From Pseudomonadota bacterium (GTDB lineage Bacteria; Pseudomonadota; Gammaproteobacteria; Burkholderiales; Burkholderiaceae_D), in NCBI GenBank assembly GCA_023409175.1, contig JAEYIG010000115.1:1-5221 (forward strand): a stretch of DNA of 5,221 nucleotides, written 5' to 3'. Of this stretch, positions 1-5,221 are shown in pieces. Below the pieces are notes generated by a model. The model did no database searches. It saw only the letters and a program-made list of their open reading frames with translations, and was not told the DNA's origin. Each line of letters starts with the position of its first letter. The stretch's first letter is position 1. The translations under genes were made by a program, and so were the position numbers.

Positions 1-27
1 CAAAGATCTCAGAATCATGGAGTTCAT
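1..27 (-). CDS. Possible 5' end of a leftward gene running off the window
   Basis: On the minus strand an ATG at 27-25 opens a frame that stays open to the window edge, reading M-N-S-M-I-L-R-S-L. An AAGG motif (minus strand of 34-37) lies six bases upstream of the ATG, a good Shine-Dalgarno spacing. The start with a basic residue followed by Leu would suit a signal peptide, but nine codons prove nothing. In many Burkholderiales the gene after tatD encodes a secreted ankyrin-repeat protein, and this position and strand would fit that; the identity is inference from context only. The 222-bp AT-rich gap from the tatD stop suggests its own promoter. It could equally be a chance ATG. Confidence 0.27.
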
Positions 28-139
28 AATATACCTTACGCTTTCTAATATTGAGTGAGAGAAACTGCACCTATTTAACTATCGGTCTTTAATGTGGCCA
101 GTACCGTTGGTGCGCACGTTGAAAACAATTCTACCTCAA

Positions 140-173
140 TTTATTTTAAAAATCATATCGCTTTTAAAATAAA
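140..173. repeat. AT-rich 12-bp perfect inverted repeat with 10-bp spacer
   Basis: The arms are tttattttaaaa (140-151) and ttttaaaataaa (162-173), exact reverse complements separated by atcatatcgc. All 24 arm bases are A or T. The spacer contains, on the minus strand, TATGAT (157-152), a close match to a sigma70 -10 box. The repeat lies in the non-coding region beyond the tatD stop. It could be an operator for a dimeric regulator or a weak AU hairpin, or it may arise by chance, since such sequence is easier to generate at this base composition. Confidence 0.6.
152..157 (-). promoter_or_regulatory. Possible leftward -10 box (TATGAT)
   Basis: TATGAT on the minus strand matches the sigma70 -10 consensus at five of six positions. 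No good -35 is visible at 16-18 bp; TTACTT, 16 bp upstream, matches only its first two bases. The box would serve a gene leaving the left edge, for which a candidate ATG lies at 27. It sits exactly between the arms of the inverted repeat at 140-173, the geometry expected of a repressor-controlled promoter, but in such AT-rich DNA a -10-like hexamer is expected by chance. Confidence 0.22.
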
Positions 174-249
174 AAGTAATAAGAACAAAACAAAAAGTTA
201 TTTGCCTTTTTTGATTTTCAGGAGATCGGGATCTTGAGAAAGGATTTAA

Positions 250-1044
250 TCAGGATTTATCGGCATTATTTTCAATGCCGAATAACCTGAAATAATTCTC
301 TGAAGTGTGGCGTGCAATACGCTCGACAGGCATGCCTTTCAGCATGGCCAGTTGCTTGGCCACTTCAACGACATAAGCCGGTTCGTTCGTCTTGCCGCGA
401 TAGGCTTGAGGAGACAGGTAAGGTGAATCGGTTTCGATCAGGATCCGGTCAAGGGGAATCAATCGTGCAACCGATCGGAGATCCCTGGAACCCGGATACG
501 TCAACACACCGGAAAAGGAAATGTAAAAGCCCATATCCAGCGCCGCACGGGCAATCTTTCCGGATTCCGAGAAACAGTGCATGATGCCGCCGAAACCGCC
601 CTTGTCCAGCCCGGCCCCTTCATCCTGAAGCATCTGGATGGTATCGTCAGCCGCCTTGCGGGTATGGATAATCAGGGGTTTTCCACAGGCACGCGATGCA
701 GCGATATGTGTGCGGAAGCGGTCCATCTGCCATTTCTGGCGCGGTTCTACATGATGGTAATCCAGACCGGTTTCGCCGATGGCAACGATCTTTGGATGCT
801 GCGACAGTTTGACGAGCGTGTCCACGTCCGGTTCTTTCACGTTTTTCGGGCCCGGATGGACACCGACCGTCCCGTGAAGGTGGTCGTGCTTTTCGGCAAG
901 CGCTTTCACCTGCGGAAAATCTTCGAGACTGATCGTCACGCACAGTGCGTGACTGACCTTGTTGGCAGCCATGTTGCGCAATACTTCATCCTGACGGTTT
1001 TTCAGGTCACGAAGATGAATATGGCAATGTGAATCAATATACAT
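250..1044 (-). CDS. ycfH: TatD/YcfH-family metal-dependent hydrolase (putative deoxyribonuclease)
   Basis: A complete 264-residue protein, the usual length for the family. TatD proteins are TIM-barrel amidohydrolase-like enzymes with two bound metal ions; several members show 3'-5' exonuclease or DNase activity in the cytoplasm. The metal-ligand motifs are all present in order: D-S-H-C-H near the N-terminus (His6, His8), GVHP (61-64), GETGLDYH (90-97, Glu91), IIHTR (125-129, His127), MHCFSES (155-161, His156) and ETDSPYLSP (204-212, Asp206), then NEP (220-222). The ATG start gives the typical M-x-I-D-S-H opening, although no strong Shine-Dalgarno is seen. It follows holB by 56 bp, the position occupied by E. 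coli ycfH, hence that symbol rather than tatD of the tat locus. The exact natural substrate cannot be told from sequence. Confidence 0.96.
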   Translation of the reverse strand: MYIDSHCHIHLRDLKNRQDEVLRNMAANKVSHALCVTISLEDFPQVKALAEKHDHLHGTVGVHPGPKNVKEPDVDTLVKLSQHPKIVAIGETGLDYHHVEPRQKWQMDRFRTHIAASRACGKPLIIHTRKAADDTIQMLQDEGAGLDKGGFGGIMHCFSESGKIARAALDMGFYISFSGVLTYPGSRDLRSVARLIPLDRILIETDSPYLSPQAYRGKTNEPAYVVEVAKQLAMLKGMPVERIARHTSENYFRLFGIENNADKS

Positions 1045-1100
1045 GGTGCGAATACAATCTCAAAACGGACAGAAGGCCGGTATTGTACAGAATTTAGGCT

Positions 1101-2162
1101 TCATTTGCTTGTGGATCGCGAAAATATTTTACGGTAGTCGAGGAGCATGTCTTCCAGGACAAGCCTTGGAACCAGAGGATGGTCGGCTACCCGCTTGCGC
1201 CCGTTGACCGTTTTCAGGACTTTCAGCAGCATGTCCATGTCGACCCGTGCAGCCAGCGTTGCCAGCTGCTGTCGGTAACGAGGGTAATACCGTTCCTTTT
1301 CCGTCAGACGAACCGACAGGAGATCGTACAACCACCGCTGGTGCCAGGTGATCAGGTCGGACAAAGGCACTTTCTGCAGCTTTTCTGCTGTCTTGAGCAG
1401 TCCGGAATCATCCCGGGAAGCCAGTTCATCAAGGAACAGGGCCATCTCTTCCCTGCTCCCGCTTTGCGATTCCGCCAAAGCCGTGACGGGCGAACCGCCC
1501 TGCTCTGCCAGCCAGCTTTCGGCATCCCCGACCCCGTGCCCTTCAAGCCATGCGATGGCTGCCGACTTTTCCGGCATGGGGAAAGCCAGTTTGGAACAGC
1601 GGGAAACAATGGTCGGGAGCAATGCGTCAGGATGGTTGGTCGCCAGGACGAAAAGCGTATTGGCAGGCGGCTCCTCCAGCATCTTCAGGAGCGAATTGGA
1701 CGACTCTGTTGTCATGGCTTCCGCCGGATACACGAACACGACGCGCAAACCGCCGCGATGCGTTGAAATATTGATGAAATCGGCCAGCGACCGGATACGC
1801 TCGATGCCGATTTTTTTCGAGGGTTCTTTTGACTTTTTCCCGTCGGAACCGGAATCCTCATCCGTTTTTTTGTCTGGATCGTCGAGCCCTTTGGCGACCT
1901 CCAGCGTTTCAGGCAGGATCTGCCGGAAATCCGGATGGGAATTCTGTTTGAACCAGTGACACGACTGGCATTCGCCGCAGGCATTCCCGTCAGGCTGGCG
2001 GTTTTCACACAGCCGGGCTTGCGCAAACGATTCTGCAAAGGTTTCGACTCCCGTCCCGGAAGGCCCGTAGAACAGGAGCGCATGCGGCAACTTCGACTCC
2101 AGCCGGACGAGATATTCCCAATTTTTACGGTGCCAGGGGTAAATTGAATTTTCCAATGCCAA
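1101..2162 (-). CDS. holB: DNA polymerase III subunit delta' (clamp loader)
   Basis: A 353-residue AAA+-fold protein. Delta' is part of the clamp-loader complex that places the beta sliding clamp on primed DNA. Visible features are a degenerate P-loop, GPSGTGVE (33-40), where the usual Lys-Thr/Ser is replaced, as expected because delta' does not hydrolyse ATP; a four-cysteine zinc module (Cys52, Cys62, Cys65, Cys68); a Walker-B-like strand followed by SLLKMLEEPP (157-166); and the SRC motif (187-189) carrying the trans-acting arginine finger. Residues about 91-117 form an acidic then lysine-rich low-complexity insert between the zinc module and the next helix. No ATG or GTG fits: in frame there is TTG at 2162 and another at 2156, with stop TAA five codons upstream of the first. 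The family's I-Y-P-W opening is at residues 7-10, so one of these TTGs is likely the start. It lies 54 bp after tmk, in the same operon. Confidence 0.96.
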   Translation of the reverse strand: MALENSIYPWHRKNWEYLVRLESKLPHALLFYGPSGTGVETFAESFAQARLCENRQPDGNACGECQSCHWFKQNSHPDFRQILPETLEVAKGLDDPDKKTDEDSGSDGKKSKEPSKKIGIERIRSLADFINISTHRGGLRVVFVYPAEAMTTESSNSLLKMLEEPPANTLFVLATNHPDALLPTIVSRCSKLAFPMPEKSAAIAWLEGHGVGDAESWLAEQGGSPVTALAESQSGSREEMALFLDELASRDDSGLLKTAEKLQKVPLSDLITWHQRWLYDLLSVRLTEKERYYPRYRQQLATLAARVDMDMLLKVLKTVNGRKRVADHPLVPRLVLEDMLLDYRKIFSRSTSK

Positions 2163-2216
2163 AACCAGTTTTCGTTATCCGATTGATGAAAATGTAGACG
2201 GCAAATGAAACAGGGA

Positions 2217-2846
2217 TCAACCCAGTTCGCCGACCAACCCTCTTATTGTCTCACGAATGGCCCCGATGGAACGCGAACTGTCGATGACCCTGAAACGTTC
2301 CGGGAATTCTTTTGCCCTGCGCAGGTATTCATCCCGCACGCGGTTGAAAAATTCCGACTTTTCCCGTTCGAACTTGTCGGGCGAACGCGCGGCTTCAAGC
2401 CGTTTCTGTGCCACTTCGGGGGCGACGTCGAAAAGGAATGTCAGGTCTGGCTGCAGATGGGGATGGACCCAGGCTTCGAGCTGTCGCAGCTTGTCCAGAT
2501 CCAGTCCCCGTCCTCCTCCCTGATAGGCAAAGGAGGCATCCGTAAAGCGGTCTGAAATGACCCAGTCGCCACGTTTCAATGCCGGTTCGATCACTTCCGC
2601 AATATGTTCACGCCGGGCGGCAAACATCAGGAGCGCTTCCGTTTCCAGATTCATCCTGTCGTGGAGCAGGAGTTCACGCAGTTTTTCGCCAAGGGCCGTC
2701 CCGCCGGGCTCGCGGGTCACGACGGTCTGGCGCCCTTTTTCACGCAAAAGGCCGGTCACATACTCGATATGCGTGGATTTGCCCGCACCGTCAATGCCTT
2801 CGAAGGTGATGAAACGGCCTGGAAATGTCTGGGTTCCTTTGTTCAT
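2217..2846 (-). CDS. tmk: Thymidylate kinase (dTMP kinase)
   Basis: A 209-residue cytoplasmic enzyme that phosphorylates dTMP to dTDP with ATP, an essential step in dTTP synthesis. The P-loop is [11 protein letters not shown] (15-25); the dTMP-binding REPGGT motif is at 45-50; the DRF(T)DASFAYQG segment at 99-110 carries the DR(Y/F) motif; and the LID region spans about 149-174 with A-R-S-P-D-K-F-E. No arginine lies in the P-loop and basic residues lie in the LID, the pattern of E. coli-type (type II) thymidylate kinases. Its ATG overlaps the mltG stop as ATGA at 2846-2843, so translation is probably coupled to mltG. The length is normal and nothing is missing. Confidence 0.98.
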   Translation of the reverse strand: MNKGTQTFPGRFITFEGIDGAGKSTHIEYVTGLLREKGRQTVVTREPGGTALGEKLRELLLHDRMNLETEALLMFAARREHIAEVIEPALKRGDWVISDRFTDASFAYQGGGRGLDLDKLRQLEAWVHPHLQPDLTFLFDVAPEVAQKRLEAARSPDKFEREKSEFFNRVRDEYLRRAKEFPERFRVIDSSRSIGAIRETIRGLVGELG

Positions 2847-3865
2847 TTTTTCAGGATAAATTCTCTGACAGCATCGTTATGGTCTTGCAGGTTGCTGGAA
2901 AACTGGCTTGTGCCGTCTCCCCTTGCCACAAAATACAGCGCATCCGTCGAAGCGGGATTGAAGGCCGCTTCCAGCGCGTCATTGCCCGGCATCGCAATCG
3001 GGGTTGGCGGCATGCCATAACGGGTATAGGTATTGTAAGGGGTATCCCTCAGCAAATCCGCCTTGCGGATTTTACCCCGATAACCGTGTCCCATACCGTA
3101 AATGACTGTCGGGTCTGTCTGAAGTTTCATGCCAATCCGCAAACGGTTGAGGAATACCCCCGCAATCTTGTCCCGGTCATCCGGATGGCCCGTTTCCTTT
3201 TCGATCAGCGAAGCCATGATCAGGGCCTCGTAAGGCGTCTTGTACGGCAACGCCGGATCGCGTTTTGCCCAAAGTGCATTCAACCGAGCCATCTGTGCAT
3301 CGTAAGCCCGGCGATAGACCTGCATGTCGCTCGCACCTTTCTTGAACATATAGGTATCCGGATAGAAAAGGCCTTCCCCGCTGTGGTGCCTGACGCCCAG
3401 CCTGTGCAGTATCTCCGCATCGGACAATCCGACCGTATCGTGTCTCAGGGTTTCGCTTTTTGCGATAACACGCCTCAGTTGGCGGAAATTGAAGCCCTCG
3501 ATGATGGTGACCGACTCAAGGGCAAAAATCCCACGGGTGATCTTTTGCATCAGCCTGACGGGCGTTTCCCCCGCTTTCAGTTCGTACGGCCCTGCCAGAA
3601 GGCTCGAACTGTTGCCGGTCATCCTGACCAGCAGGACAAAAAGGGGTTCGTTCAGTGAAACGTCCTGGCCGTTCAACTGGCTTGTCACGCTTTTTGCCGA
3701 ACCGCCCCTGGCGATTTCAAACGGGACAGGCTTTCCCTGCGTGAATACGGGGGAATAAGCCCAGTGCGCATAAAAAGCGGCCAGAGCGACGAGAATGGCG
3801 AAAACGCATCCCGCGACAATACACGTTCTTTTTTTCGGAAGACGGCTTTTGGGAATAAAATTCAT
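2843..3865 (-). CDS. mltG: Endolytic murein transglycosylase MltG (YceG/DUF1239 family)
   Basis: A 340-residue inner-membrane lytic transglycosylase that cleaves nascent glycan strands and so sets peptidoglycan chain length. A short basic cytoplasmic tail (K-K-R at 11-13) precedes one transmembrane helix (about 14-36); the rest is periplasmic. A LysM-like segment follows from about residue 47. Catalytic-domain signatures are [10 protein letters not shown] (163-172), ASLIEKETG (218-226) with the catalytic glutamate expected at Glu222, [10 protein letters not shown] (248-257), [11 protein letters not shown] (278-290) and [10 protein letters not shown] (309-318), then QDHN (327-330) near the end. 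The ATG has a modest AAAGG about 11 bases upstream. It is the first gene of the leftward block and divergent from ygfZ. Confidence 0.97.
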   Translation of the reverse strand: MNFIPKSRLPKKRTCIVAGCVFAILVALAAFYAHWAYSPVFTQGKPVPFEIARGGSAKSVTSQLNGQDVSLNEPLFVLLVRMTGNSSSLLAGPYELKAGETPVRLMQKITRGIFALESVTIIEGFNFRQLRRVIAKSETLRHDTVGLSDAEILHRLGVRHHSGEGLFYPDTYMFKKGASDMQVYRRAYDAQMARLNALWAKRDPALPYKTPYEALIMASLIEKETGHPDDRDKIAGVFLNRLRIGMKLQTDPTVIYGMGHGYRGKIRKADLLRDTPYNTYTRYGMPPTPIAMPGNDALEAAFNPASTDALYFVARGDGTSQFSSNLQDHNDAVREFILKK

Positions 3866-3913
3866 CGAAACGACGGCCTTTTGTCAGAGGCCATAAAACC
3901 AGACGAAAAAAAG

Positions 3914-3919
3914 ACTATA
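3914..3919 (-). promoter_or_regulatory. Candidate -10 box for the mltG-tmk-holB-ycfH block (TATAGT)
   Basis: The minus strand reads TATAGT, a five-of-six match to TATAAT, about 50 bp upstream of the mltG ATG and in the only intergenic space ahead of the block. The -35 at 17-bp spacing would be TTTTCG (3942-3937), a poor match, so the promoter may be weak or activator-dependent. It is the best candidate seen by eye, not a proven site. Confidence 0.35.
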
Positions 3920-3921
3920 CT
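3916..3921 (+). promoter_or_regulatory. Candidate -10 box for ygfZ (TATACT)
   Basis: TATACT matches TATAAT at five of six positions and would start transcription roughly 30 bp before the ygfZ ATG. No convincing -35 lies at 16-18 bp (ATAAAA at 3893-3898); TTGTCA at 3881-3886 is a better hexamer but 29 bp away, too far. It shares four bases with the opposite-strand TATAGT, so the two promoters, if real, would compete. Confidence 0.35.
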
Positions 3922-3959
3922 CGACTTGAACCAATCCGAAAACAGTTTTATTTGAAACC

Positions 3960-4961
3960 ATGAATTCTATTGCCCTCCCTCATACCTGTTCATCCCTGAC
4001 ACTGGAATCAGGCCATGTCGTCCTGCTGAAACAGACAGGCCTGCTGTCTCTTGACGGTGAGGATGCCGTCCAGTTCATCCACAACCAGCTTTCCAACGAT
4101 ATCCTTCACCTTGGAGCGAGTCAGGCGCGTCTGGCGGCTTACTGCAATCCGCAAGGCCGCATTCTCGCCCTGTTCAATGCATGGAAATCCGGAGGGAAAG
4201 TCTGGCTGACCGTGCCCCGCGACATCCTCCCCGCGCTGCAAAAACGGCTCCAGATGTACATTTTGCGATCGAAAGTCCAACTGGCCGACGAAAGCACCAA
4301 TTGGGTCATACTGGGCATCGGCGGGGAAAAAGGCGGCGAGGCCCTTTCAAAATGGTTTGATCCCCTTCCGGCGGAACCTTTCGGCAAAACGGAAAACGGA
4401 CATGGCGTTCTGGTAAGGGTTGCCGACGCATTCGGATATCCGCGTTATCTCCTGACGGTTCAGGAAGAGCGTCTGCAGGAGGTGGAAGGCGAATTGTCAT
4501 CCATCCTGTCCGTTTGCGATGAAAACGGCTGGACAATGGGCGACATCAGGGCGGGTGTCCCCCAAATTACCCTGCCTGTACAGGACAGGTTCATTCCCCA
4601 GATGGTCAATCTGGAACAGGCAGGAGGCCTCTCCTTCAAAAAAGGCTGTTATCCGGGACAGGAAGTCGTCGCCCGGAGCCAGTACAAGGGAACGGTCAAA
4701 CGCCGCATGTACCACGGAATGGTCGAATTGCCATTCGAGGAAAACCCTTCCGTTGACGTGAACATGACTGCCGGTGCGGACATCGTCGATCAGGCCGGAC
4801 AGCCTTGCGGCACGATCGTCAGTTCAGCCCGCCGGGACAAGGGCCGGGTCGATTTCCTGGCTGTCGTCCAGACCGAAGCCATCGGCAAGGAAGCCCTGCG
4901 TGCGGAAAGGGCCGACGGCCCTCTCATCACATGGATACCACTACCCTATCCGCTACCTTGA
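3960..4961 (+). CDS. ygfZ: YgfZ/GcvT-family folate-binding protein for Fe-S cluster maintenance
   Basis: A 333-residue cytoplasmic protein related to the T-protein of the glycine cleavage system. In E. coli, YgfZ binds tetrahydrofolate and helps assemble or repair certain iron-sulfur enzymes such as MiaB. The diagnostic K-G-C-Y-x-G-Q-E motif is intact at 228-235 (KGCYPGQE) with the functional cysteine at 230, followed by VVARSQYKGTVKRR. Other family features are L-D-G-E-D-A-x-x-F-I-H-N-Q (31-43), N-P-Q-G-R (63-67) and PQMVNLEQ (213-220) just before the motif. The ATG start has no clear Shine-Dalgarno. The gene diverges from mltG and converges on thiD. The length is normal and no frame damage is seen. 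Methyltransferase (gcvT) identity is unlikely because the KGCYPGQE signature defines YgfZ. Confidence 0.96.
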   Translation: MNSIALPHTCSSLTLESGHVVLLKQTGLLSLDGEDAVQFIHNQLSNDILHLGASQARLAAYCNPQGRILALFNAWKSGGKVWLTVPRDILPALQKRLQMYILRSKVQLADESTNWVILGIGGEKGGEALSKWFDPLPAEPFGKTENGHGVLVRVADAFGYPRYLLTVQEERLQEVEGELSSILSVCDENGWTMGDIRAGVPQITLPVQDRFIPQMVNLEQAGGLSFKKGCYPGQEVVARSQYKGTVKRRMYHGMVELPFEENPSVDVNMTAGADIVDQAGQPCGTIVSSARRDKGRVDFLAVVQTEAIGKEALRAERADGPLITWIPLPYPLP

Positions 4962-4964
4962 ATG

Positions 4965-5014
4965 GAAAAAACGGGTAAAAACCGATCCCATCAAGAAGAC
5001 AAGGTTTCACCCGT
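4965..5014 (-). terminator. Probable Rho-independent terminator of thiD
   Basis: Read leftward, ACGGGT (5014-5009) pairs with ACCCGT (4976-4971), and inside it AAACC (5007-5003) pairs with GGTTT (4983-4979), leaving a 19-base loop and a small internal bulge. The stem runs straight into a T-rich tail (TTTTTTCC, from 4971 down), as expected for a leftward intrinsic terminator 35 bp after the thiD stop. On the plus strand the same hairpin lacks a T-run, so it would not be a typical ygfZ terminator. The large loop and split stem make it of only moderate strength. Confidence 0.5.
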
Positions 5015-5048
5015 AATTGACTGATCACTAATTTATTTTCTGCTCAAT

Positions 5049-5221
5049 TCATTTCCATATGGCATGGAAGTGATGCACCGGCCCATGCCCGTGGCCGACG
5101 TTCAGTTTGCCTGAATCGGCCAGCGCTTTCGTCAGGTAATCCTTCGCCATTTTCACGCTTTCCGGCAAGGGCATGCGTGTCATCAGGGCCGCAATCGCAG
5201 CAGACAGGGTACAGCCTGTGC
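5049..5221 (-). CDS. thiD: Hydroxymethylpyrimidine/phosphomethylpyrimidine kinase, C-terminal part (5' end beyond the window)
   Basis: Translating the minus strand from the right edge gives 56 residues and a TGA at 5051-5049. The first readable residues are T-G-C-T-L-S-A-A-I-A-A, the anion-hole motif with the catalytic cysteine found near the C-terminus of ThiD. The end, L-N-V-G-H-G-H-G-P-V-H-H-F-H-A-I-W-K, is the hallmark ThiD tail (E. coli has a closely similar V-G-H-G-x-G-P-V-H-H-F-H). ThiD phosphorylates HMP and then HMP phosphate for thiamine pyrophosphate synthesis in the cytoplasm. The gene is cut by the window edge, not broken. It converges on ygfZ, 87 bp away, and a probable terminator follows it. 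Confidence 0.93.
   Translation of the reverse strand, partial: TGCTLSAAIAALMTRMPLPESVKMAKDYLTKALADSGKLNVGHGHGPVHHFHAIWK

Noticed and set aside
33..40. Suspicion that the HolB P-loop is mutated and the gene inactive (GPSGTGVE lacks Lys and Thr)
   Set aside because: Delta' subunits normally have a degenerate P-loop and do not hydrolyse ATP; the zinc cysteines and SRC motif are intact. The positions given here are protein residues of the holB product.
110..117. 8-bp palindrome gtgcgcac
   Set aside because: Too short, isolated and not extended by flanking symmetry; expected by chance.
119..147. Plus-strand promoter-like pair TTGAAA (119-124) and TATTTT (142-147) with 17-bp spacing
   Set aside because: The spacing is ideal, but the only rightward targets are the trivial 26-codon frame, which starts upstream of it, and the antisense strand of tatD. 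In AT-rich DNA such pairs are common.
92..172. Small plus-strand frame of 26 codons encoding a hydrophobic, basic peptide
   Set aside because: It resembles a small membrane peptide or type I toxin by composition, but has no Shine-Dalgarno and ends inside the AT-rich inverted repeat. AT-rich DNA readily gives Ile/Leu/Lys-rich frames by chance.
577..1032. Plus-strand frame of 151 codons opposite the tatD-family gene
   Set aside because: Antisense shadow of a gene with all its metal-binding motifs; the product has no recognisable features.
1053..1087. Inverted pair tacaat / attgta in the holB-tatD gap
   Set aside because: Only six AT-rich base pairs with a 23-base loop and no T-run, so neither a terminator nor a convincing operator.
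1179..1959. Two overlapping plus-strand frames of about 200 codons opposite holB
   Set aside because: They lie antisense to a clearly recognised holB and their products are Ser/Arg/Pro-rich with no domain pattern, as expected of shadow frames.
2825..3658. Long plus-strand open frame (277 codons) opposite mltG
   Set aside because: The opposite strand encodes MltG with all family motifs. The plus-strand product shows no recognisable motif, and its length follows from the codon composition of the real gene.

Overview
The window is a housekeeping chromosomal segment from a betaproteobacterium. It most likely belongs to the Burkholderiales, and moderate GC (about half by eye) with an AT-rich left edge would fit an Oxalobacter-like member of the Oxalobacteraceae. 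That placement is inferred from gene order and protein style, not from a database search. No mobile element, CRISPR array, rRNA or tRNA gene, or defence system was found.

Layout, left to right. Positions 1-249 are an AT-rich intergenic stretch with a 12-bp perfect inverted repeat. At the extreme left edge it may hold the first nine codons of a leftward gene. Positions 250-3865 carry a leftward four-gene block, transcribed in the order mltG (endolytic murein transglycosylase), tmk (thymidylate kinase), holB (DNA polymerase III delta' subunit), then a TatD/YcfH-family metal-dependent hydrolase. mltG and tmk overlap by four bases (ATGA); the later gaps are 54 and 56 bp. This order is the widely conserved proteobacterial mltG-tmk-holB-ycfH cluster. 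The pilZ gene that often sits between holB and tatD in beta- and gammaproteobacteria is absent.

Positions 3866-3959 form a divergent promoter region between mltG and the rightward gene ygfZ (3960-4961), a folate-binding protein for iron-sulfur cluster repair. ygfZ converges on the 3' end of thiD (hydroxymethylpyrimidine phosphate kinase, leftward), of which only the last 57 codons, counting the stop, lie in the window. The 87-bp convergent gap holds a hairpin with a U-tract on the leftward strand, a probable thiD terminator.

The left block links cell-wall strand release (MltG), dTTP supply (Tmk) and replication-clamp loading (HolB), with a nuclease-like hydrolase at the end. The window looks ordinary. 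The points most worth a second look are the AT-rich inverted repeat flanking a possible -10 box, the TTG start of holB, the missing pilZ, the charged insert in HolB and the overlapping divergent -10 boxes.
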